From: Hymenopus coronatus
Taxonomy: Eukaryota; Arthropoda; Insecta; Mantodea; Hymenopodidae
Assembly (NCBI GenBank): GCA_030762935.1
Contig: CM060883.1
Span: forward strand, 34,495,501 to 34,559,500
Direction of reading: 5' to 3'
Length of the DNA stretch: 64,000 nt
In this document: positions 57,015 to 64,000 of the stretch, piece by piece
How the letters are laid out: every line of letters starts with the position of its first letter
How positions within the stretch are numbered: the stretch's first letter is position 1
Program-made: the position numbers and the translations under genes
Notes under the pieces: model-generated
Seen by the model: only the letters and a program-made list of their open reading frames with translations
The model's database searches: none
What the model was told of the DNA's origin: nothing

Positions 57015-57086
57015 TTCGCATGCCGGGAATCGAACCCGGGTCTCCTGGGTGAAAGCCAGGTATCCTAGCCACTAGACCACATGGGA
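57015..57086 (-). tRNA. tRNA-Glu(UUC) unit 10, well preserved
   Basis: D arm, anticodon arm and T arm are canonical for tRNA-Glu. The only defect I see is a C-C opposition in the acceptor (TCCCATG against CATGCGA). A T5 terminator follows. Unit 9 or 10 is the best candidate for a functional gene in the array. Confidence 0.75.
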
Positions 57087-57175
57087 CATGGCTTTACTGC
57101 TGTTTTGTGACTGAGCAAATGTTCTGTATTCATTTAAAATTTGCAAAGGTAGATTAGAGCGCCCAAAATTGTTCT

Positions 57176-57247
57176 TTACCTTGCCGGGAATCGAACCCTA
57201 GCCTCTTGGGTAAAAACCAGGTATACTAGCCACTAGACCACATGGGA
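57176..57247 (-). pseudogene. tRNA-Glu-like unit 11, anticodon TTT
   Basis: Loop TTTTTAC with a proper T33 reads as a Lys-type UUU anticodon. The 3' acceptor strand CAAGGTA no longer pairs with TCCCATG. Confidence 0.6.
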
Positions 57248-57349
57248 CTATGACATTATGGGCTCTACTGCTATTTTGTAACCGGGCAAATGTTCTCCTA
57301 TTTTCATTTAAAATTTGCAAAGGTAGATTAGAGCGCATTTAAATTTTCT

Positions 57350-57421
57350 TTCCCATGCCGGGAATTGATCCCGGCCCTGCTGGGTGAAATCTTGGTATCC
57401 TAGCCACTAAACCACATGGGA
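57350..57421 (-). pseudogene. tRNA-Glu-like unit 12 (first in transcription order)
   Basis: Acceptor perfect and anticodon TTC, but the T loop (GATCAATTC) and anticodon stem are damaged. Confidence 0.6.
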
Positions 57422-57429
57422 CTATGACG

Positions 57430-59105
57430 CTATGGGTTTTACTGCTTTTTGCGTCTGGCAAGTGTCTCCTGTATTCACTTAAATGTTGTACAATTAGATT
57501 ACAGCTTATAAAGAAGTTCACTGTAGTTTTGGCCTATTGTGGGTAGAATAATAAGCCATTATAAGCATTGTGTGTTAGAGAATAACTAGAGAAAGTCGTG
57601 ATGATGTAAGACATAAGATATTCTTCGTTGAAAGTTAAGGATGGAGTAGACTAAGGCATACTTAGATTTTTTTTAAAAGTGGCATATAAATTTTGGAAAA
57701 TAAATTCAAAGCCTGTTTTAGAATACTTATTTGAAATAAATGGTATATTAGATAAGTAGTTTTAATTAATGGAAAATGATTTATGATAAGAGATTTCAAT
57801 ATTCTAAGATTGTTATTTTGTATAGTTTAGATCATATTCCTACATTTTTAGACGTGTATATGACAATTATAAGATATAAAAAGTTCGTTTCTTTGGTCAG
57901 GACACTATCATGCAAGTCTCTCAGTTCTCATTTTTATCCTGTAGTGTTCTGCACAAAAGCATACCATTAACCGCAAGGAGCTTTTATTTCTTTAGGCAAG
58001 TAAACATACAACAAACTACAATCAGGAAAATATATTATTTGGAAAAAGTAAGGACAAAATCAAAGGCGACAAAAATCTTCATCTTTTCCTTCATCTTTCT
58101 TTAAAGGGAGAGGTTGACAGACCATTACTTTGCTCTTGCACCTTTGATCGATAGCCAACCAAGTTAATGCTAGCAGTAATTATTTTTTTTTTTGAATAGA
58201 CAAACAAAATTCGAAATAAATTAAATAATAAAGTTACTCTAATTTTGCGTAGCATAATGGAAACGTTATGCTACCGAGGGATCGAACTTTGAGCCTTCTT
58301 CCACAGGTACTCCTTCCTATATTCACAATGAAATCCAAACTTAATCCTTGCATTGCATGCAAAGAGGAGGGATTCTGCTTCTTTTCTCTAGACATTGCCA
58401 ATGAATTCAATAACAAACGATCTCACCGAGAGACTTTACAGGGCCTGCTGTACATGCCTGCTCTTCTATTTGGCCGTGCAGTGCCGCGCCATCTCTAATC
58501 TTCTTCAAGAGTTTATGACAGTCTCCTTGCAAATCCTTCTTTGATTTAATGGGTGTGCCTATCATTTATGCCTAGATTTCATAGTTCTCATAAATCGTAG
58601 ACACGGAGAGATAATTCTTAGTTCATTAAATGCGTAGCTTTATCACTTTATGAAGTCTCTATGTTTGTATTATTTTCAATAATTTTGAATAAGCAATTAT
58701 TGTGACGTCACTGCCGCGAGTGTCAGCTGTTAATATGTAATTTTATAACATATTTATTTGTAAAGATTGAGTGAATTTTCTTATGTGATATTGCTGGTTA
58801 TGTTATTCAGTTTTTAACTTGCGGATCTACAAACCCATGACAACTTCTTGCGTTGCGTTCATGATTGCATTGTGAACGATGTTTCCTTGCGTCTGCGCTT
58901 ATGCTACGTTATGTCTGCGCATGCATCTCATTGTGAATGTACCATTGCTCTGCTCTCACCGTTCATTTGATCACAGCTTGCCCGAGATATGCTGCTGAGT
59001 GACGTAATTGTGGAGTTCCTGGAAACTACAGTGACCAACATTGCCGCAAGAAAGTCGTCAAGTTCATGAAAATGTACAAAATTATTAATGATATTTAAAT
59101 TTATA
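57430..59105. other. Unassigned, about 1.7 kb
   Basis: No HLE-A or SINE copy. Notable are a hairpin with 9-bp perfect arms (GTAGCATAA at 58249-58257, TTATGCTAC at 58266-58274) beside a tRNA-like B box on the minus strand (AGTTCGATCCC near 58280), and a moderately GC-rich part at 58840-59040. Short frames without domains. Confidence 0.5.
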
Positions 59106-59262
59106 TACGTTTAGGCTTTCACGGCCGATGTTAATTCAATAATAAGGTTTATTATATTCTCTGAAGATGCCCCGCGGAAGTTATGAAATATGAAGAAACG
59201 TCAGATGGGACAGTATCGACTTGACCACAGCCTACAAGCCCGAATTCTACTTTTATTAGATA
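59106..59262 (+). repeat. Repeat with GAAGATGCC...GAAACGTCAG signature, possibly Penelope-like end
   Basis: TTTCACGGCCGATGTTAATT, CTCTGAAGATGCCCCGCGG, AGAAACGTCAGATGGGACAG and GACCACAGCCTACAAGCCCG are in the order I recall from terminal regions of Penelope-like retroelements in arthropods. No coding part. Identification is from memory of the motif order only. Confidence 0.4.
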
Positions 59263-61061
59263 TTTAAATTGTTGCTAAATCTGTCATTGTTAATTTACAA
59301 CTGTAAGTTTTAATATAATATGTTTTAATTCTACCTCATTGGTCAATCAGTGCTCTGTCGCGATATGACGTCATACTTTTGTATATCGATTCGCATAATT
59401 GATATGCAGCCAAAATGCGCTCTTTATTTGCCTGAAATGGCAAATAGCGTAAGTTGAAAATGTGAACACGTTTTATATACCTAATCTGGATCTTATATGA
59501 AGTTTTATGTTATTTAATTGTGAAATTTGATATATTTTAAAACCTAAAACGTTAAAAACAAGATGCAGATATGTTAGCGTTGATTGAGAGTACACCAGCA
59601 AATTTGAATCTGATTTTCTCGAGGTTTCCCTCAGTCAACAGGAAATATTAAAGTGTATATTTAGTACCATTACTTGAGGTTTCTTGCTGTGGAAAATAAG
59701 GGATAGAAATAAAATATTTGTGTAGTACAATAAATAAACAGCTATGGCCATCTATTTACAGCTTTCACTAGCAATGATCCAAGAAGCCAATTACGTAATA
59801 ATGGCCGCCTGTTTATCACAGTGTCACCAAACATAATCTGGCGGTCACAAACGTTCCATCATTCGATGCACTCAATAACATGTTAATGTAAATGATAATT
59901 AATTAATTTCTTTTTAACGATGTTGTCAATTGCTAGGATCTTATCAATGTTAATATACCTATACATTTCATCTACAAAATAATTATTTGTGTTACAAGTG
60001 GATAAGGAAGAAAAGAATTGCTTTAAACATAAGTAGCATGCATTATTATTTAACAGTTCTAAATATTTATAAATATATTATAGATTATAAATAGTTTGTT
60101 TTACCTATTTCACGGTCTTGATGTTCAACGTGCGGCGATGTTCAGTTGTTGAGTTGCTTAGCATCAATGTTGGCATCATAAAGAGTTACAGAACCACAAA
60201 GTCCTATAATAAAACGGGAACAGTGGAAACAATTAAACGATTAAAATAATGTAACATTTTAATGTATTAATAGGTTACAACTTTCACTAACAGTGTTTTA
60301 TCTATGGGTTACAAGTTTCACTAATTTGACGAAACTGTGATGTGTATTGTACAATTATTGCAATTTGAAATAGTTATTCCTAGGGCAAAGTAAATGGGAA
60401 CTGAAATATAGGTTATAATTATGATTATATAGGATAATTGATTTCTTGACTTTCGCAGTAGAAATTGTAATGTTTTCTCTGTCTGCTGCTTGCAAAATTT
60501 CGTCTGGTTACTCAGTCATATTGACGACACCAGCAGTTGGCGGGCCGAGGGCAGCCCGAAGATATGTTAGACGTGTGCCCATTCTTGCTAGAACTTAACT
60601 ACGTTCTGACGGGAATGTGAGGTTTGCAGGATAACGGGTGTAAATGAAGTTGGGGAGTGAAAGTAGGTAGCAAGATTGCCCCTCAACGGCTGCAACAGCT
60701 CTTGTGCTGGTGTAAATTGTTGCAAAATTTGTTCATTTTGGGGTTTGAAATTTTGATGTCAAAACTCTTGGAGGGATTTTATAGGAGCTGTTGGGTATTG
60801 ACGACATTCATATCATCCGCTATTTTATGGATCGAAATACCTAACCATTCTATAAGCCACATTTATGGCATACTTGATTGATGCTGTAGTAACATTCTCC
60901 AAAAAACTGAAGTTGGCTACATTAGAGTGTTATACATTTATAACACTAAGGACACTATTTTAACATTACTGATGTCTGGTAAAAGCCCTTCTTTTACCAG
61001 CAACTGTCTAAAAAGTACTTACAGGACAATACTAACAATAATATCAACATTATAACAAAAC
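59263..61061. other. Unassigned, about 1.8 kb, largest repeat-free stretch
   Basis: AT-rich. The frame at 60657-60881 (74 codons) lacks a recognisable domain. A small GC-rich patch lies at 60530-60620. No splice-consistent exon series seen. Confidence 0.5.
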
Positions 61062-61927
61062 TCTGATGTGTGCCATTCACATGACTTTCTCTATATCCCT
61101 GCAACAAATTATTCTTAAAAAGGTTATACTTCTATTTACTTTATGCTAATCAGAAAAAATGAGCAGAAATAATCTTTTACTTGCTTCCTTGTAAGTAGAA
61201 GCGAAATAAGGGACTACCATAGATTAAAGTGATAGTCAAAAACTGGTTGCTATGTCAATGAAGTTCCTTTGTTTATATGGATAGTAGTTGGCAAGTTCCT
61301 GTATGAGAAAAGTGTAAGTTTTTCATAGCAGAAAACAAAAATAAGGAATGTCTCAAAAAACGACGAACTCACGAAAAAATGTATATAACATAAATTGTGT
61401 GTTTTAACGTGCTATACGTTTTTGTGCAGTAAGCTTTTGCCCATCTCTTACGGTTTAGTAGTTATTCAAAATTCAGCAAAATTCACCCAGAATAAACTAC
61501 TCTTCAGAGGCTATTCCCAGAAAATTCAAGATATACATTTTATTTGTCAGGTAGATATGTTTAATATACGAAATTTTAATCCAAATCGTTAGAGCCATTT
61601 TTGAGAAAATCAAAATTCTCGAAAAAAGTACCACGTAAAAGGTAGTTTGGAGTGGGCGGATTTTTTTCAAAATCTTCGTGTCGCATCCCTGGAACATACT
61701 AAACTTAAATACCAAGTTTTGTATTTTACCAACTTTTCGTTTTCGAGTTATCGTGTTCACAGACACACGGACACACGGATACACACACGGACCTTTATGT
61801 GAAAATGCTTTATTTGGATATTGGGGACCCTAAAACATATATTTCCGGTGAAATCTCGGTATCGAATTTTTGAGTGGAGTGCAATACCTTCTCTATACAC
61901 TATGTACATATTGCGTATAGAGAAAGT
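61062..61927 (-). mobile_element. HLE-A copy 47, full length
   Basis: Clean at both ends: TCTGATGTGTGCC...CATGACTTTC at the left and a complete palindrome at 61887-61927. The internal minus frame (61497-61784) is open for 95 codons. Confidence 0.93.
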
Positions 61928-62389
61928 AAAAATATTTAACATTGAATAATAATTGGTATATCGCTGTCGCTGTTAAGCACATTTAAAAACCATCAGGCGT
62001 TTAAACCTGCGACCCTGGGATTAGAATGACAGCGCCTGAGCAACTCAGTCATCCAGAATAATTAACACGATAACTAATGACTAAATACTGCTAACGGAGG
62101 AGAAGCTATAGATTTTTGATGCTTGTTGAACCTCAGGTAGTAAGGGATGAGGTGCGAAAATACCAAGGGCGGCCAAATTTGAGGGTGCGACGGGATCCTT
62201 AACGTTTCCAAATCGTACATACTGGCAAGGTGCCTCTTTCACGTAGCCCAGACATCATGTACAAGTTTCGGAAGAAAGTGCAATCGCTAGAAAGTATCCT
62301 TCTTTGAAGTATATCCACCGCATACGCAACAACGGGGTTCACTGCAAATGGCCTTGCTATCCTAAAAGGGAAAAATAATTTTAAAAAAC
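61928..62389. other. Unassigned, with decayed tRNA-like piece
   Basis: On the minus strand 61985-62060 reads GGATGACTGAGTTGCTCAGG and then GTCGCAGGTTTAAACGCC, like a SINE or tRNA head. The rest (62100-62389) is GC-richer and unrecognised. Confidence 0.45.
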
Positions 62390-63238
62390 CTGATGTGTTC
62401 CATTCACATGACTTTCTCTATATCTCTGCAATAAATTATTTTTAAAAAGCTTATGCTTCTATTTACTTCCTGCTAATCGAGAAACAATTAGCAGAAATAG
62501 TCTAATTTCTTGCTTCCTTGTAAGTAGAAGCGAGATAAGGGAGTATTATAGGTTAAAGTGATAGCAAACAGCTAGTTACTATGTGCCTGAAGTTCCTTTG
62601 TTTGTATGGACACGAGATTACAAAGTCCTATATGAGAAAAATGTAGCTTAAACCAAAAACAAGAAATACCTAAAAAACAATCAACTGCACGAAAAAAATG
62701 TATACAACATAAATTGTGTGTTTTAATGTGCTATACATTTTTTTGTGTGGTAAGTTTTTGTCTCTCTCTTACGGTTTAGCACTTATGCAAAATTCCGTAA
62801 AATTCACTCAGAATAAAGTAGTCTTCAGAGGCTGTTCCTAGAAAATTCAAAATATACATTTTATTTGTCAGGTAAATATCTTCAATATACGATATTTTAA
62901 TCAAATTCGTTAGAGCCATTTTTTAGAAAATCAAAATTTTCGAAAAAGGTTCCGTGTAAAGGGTAGTTTGGAGTGGGGGGATTTTTCTCAAAATCTCCGT
63001 GTCGCATCCCCGGAAGATACTAAACTTAAATACCAAGTTTGGTATTTTACCAACTTTTCGTTTTTGAGTTATCGTGTTCACAGACACACGGACACAGGAC
63101 CTTTTTCTGAAAATACTTTTTTTTTTGGATATTGGGGACCCTAAAACATATATTTCCGGTGAAATATCGGTATCAAATTTTTTGGTGGAGTGCAATACAT
63201 TCTCTGTACACTAAGTACATAGTGCTTATAGAGAAAGT
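62390..63238 (-). mobile_element. HLE-A copy 48, full length
   Basis: Stem-loop end at 62390 and palindrome at about 63198-63238, with small changes. The internal frame (62923-63195, minus) is open for 90 codons. Confidence 0.92.
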
Positions 63239-63439
63239 AAAAATGTTAAGATGGTAACTTGCCTTGGAGCTTAAACCGGTTTCCTATTTGCTAAACCATC
63301 CTGCTGGGTAAGGAGTATAGACAGTATATACTTTCAGCAGATCCCACTATCTGGGTAGAGCACTCCTTGCACTTCCACCGTGAACCGTAAGAGAGGTATG
63401 AGGGGAGTGATCTGAAGGATGCACCTATAGAGGTGCAAG

Positions 63440-63705
63440 CATAGTTTGAATCAACCACAAGTTTGGTTAGCGCCCTTTCGTATTTTCGACATTTTTCAAT
63501 CTGTACTCTCTTTCAGCGTGCACTGGTTTATCTACTAGCAAGAACTGAACGAGGTCAGGCAGTGAGCAATGCTAGATAGTGCAACACGTTTCGAAACGGG
63601 TTGTTGAGACCTCGCTTACTCCATCACGTCACAGCTATACTCTGTGTGCACCGAACCTCAAACCGACAATTTCGTGACCCCGGACCGAGTTCTAGTAATC
63701 ACACT
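63440..63705. repeat. Dispersed repeat LR-B, LTR-like, copy 2
   Basis: Same orientation and motif order as 47865-48120, including CAACACGTTTCGAAACGGG and ATTTCGTGACCCCGGACCG. Confidence 0.5.
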
Positions 63706-64000
63706 ACAAATTAAACTTTCTGAGTACAACATTTTCTCGCAAACTAAATACTTATTCCGCCAGTTTCTATAAGCAATACACATTCCTCCTAGACAGACAT
63801 AAACGTAGGAGCCAATGGCTTGTGTTTTGCTTGGACTTCTGTTCCCAACATTATAAACTGACACACGACACTCTGTACAAGGAAGAGAGATAATCCTTCT
63901 TGTTACGTGTTTCCTTACTGCACACATGGAGCTGGGCTATTTGCTGCGCCATTAAATCAAGGTGGTTGGTGTCGTCTGGTTTAAGCTTTATGAAAATTAC
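63706..64000. other. Unassigned right end of window
   Basis: The minus frame 63658-63927 (89 codons) has no recognisable domain and begins within LR-B. Confidence 0.4.

Larger units (their letters stand above)
55490..57425 (-). repeat. Tandem array of 12 tRNA-Glu-like units
   Basis: A ~72-nt tRNA-like module plus ~90-100-nt spacer is repeated every 155-174 bp on the minus strand. The spacer is shared (GGGCTTTACTGCTATTTTGT, ATTTAAAATTTGCA, TAGATTAGAGCGCATAAAAA). Most units have an A4-A6 run in the plus strand about 6-10 bp beyond the 3' end of the tRNA, giving a Pol III T-run terminator on the minus strand. The long minus frame at 56086-57072 is an artefact of the array. Confidence 0.95.

Noticed and set aside
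56086..57072. 328-codon minus-strand frame with repeated Pro-Gly-Phe-His-Pro-Gly blocks
   Set aside because: It runs through the tRNA-Glu array. The repeats are the translated T and anticodon arms, so it is not a protein gene.
55490..57425. CRISPR-like regular repeat-spacer pattern
   Set aside because: The conserved part is a tRNA and the spacers are also conserved between units. The context is a eukaryotic genome.

Overview
The window is a gene-poor, AT-rich stretch of a eukaryotic nuclear genome, almost certainly an arthropod and most likely an insect. The evidence is nuclear tRNA genes with introns at the canonical position, several tRNA-headed SINE families with target-site duplications, mariner-type transposons, and a jockey/CR1-like reverse-transcriptase tail that resembles elements I recall from cockroach and related genomes (recalled similarity, not a search). 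I found no host protein-coding gene with believable exons. Nearly every open frame is a shadow of a repeat.

The dominant component is one dispersed family, called HLE-A here. A full copy is about 850-890 bp. I place about 48 full, truncated or fragmentary copies in both orientations, which by hand tally is a little under half of the window. Each full copy starts with a palindrome of about 40 bp whose outer arm reads ACTTTCTCTATAC. It has a GT/CTGT-rich tract roughly 130-200 bp in. It ends with an inverted copy of the arm (TAGAGAAAGT), a small stem-loop (ATGTG/CACAT) and CAGA, and sits between T-runs. This asymmetric terminal inverted repeat plus 3' stem-loop plus T-rich target is the architecture described for non-autonomous Helentron/Helitron2 elements (HINEs, DINE-1-like), so that is my working classification. 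No autonomous partner is visible.

Layout: 0.25-15 kb, HLE-A copies (several head-to-tail or inverted clusters), three SINE types, a Tc1/mariner-like remnant and the first intron-bearing tRNA-Leu(CAA). 15.4-18.4 kb, a second tRNA-Leu(CAA) flanked by oppositely oriented fragments of one non-LTR retrotransposon, then a 0.6-kb ACCT microsatellite and a 0.4-kb 22-bp minisatellite. 18.4-33 kb, more HLE-A, nested SINEs, a 444-bp MITE with TA duplication, and a ten-unit 89-bp minisatellite. 33-45 kb, more HLE-A, one split by a 1.2-kb mariner with intact 30-bp terminal repeats but a dead transposase. 46 kb, a fully paired tRNA with a UUA anticodon (ochre-suppressor type). 51.9-53.6 kb, two intron-bearing tRNA-Ile(UAU) genes on either side of an HLE-A copy. 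55.5-57.4 kb, a minus-strand tandem array of twelve tRNA-Glu-like units at about 155-174 bp spacing, several with drifted anticodons. 57.4-61 kb is mostly unassigned, and 61-64 kb ends with two more HLE-A copies and an LTR-like repeat.

In function, the only probably active loci are Pol III genes (tRNA-Leu x2, tRNA-Ile x2, the UUA tRNA, perhaps one or two array members). The rest records repeated colonisation by transposable elements, whose relative ages can be read from the nesting.
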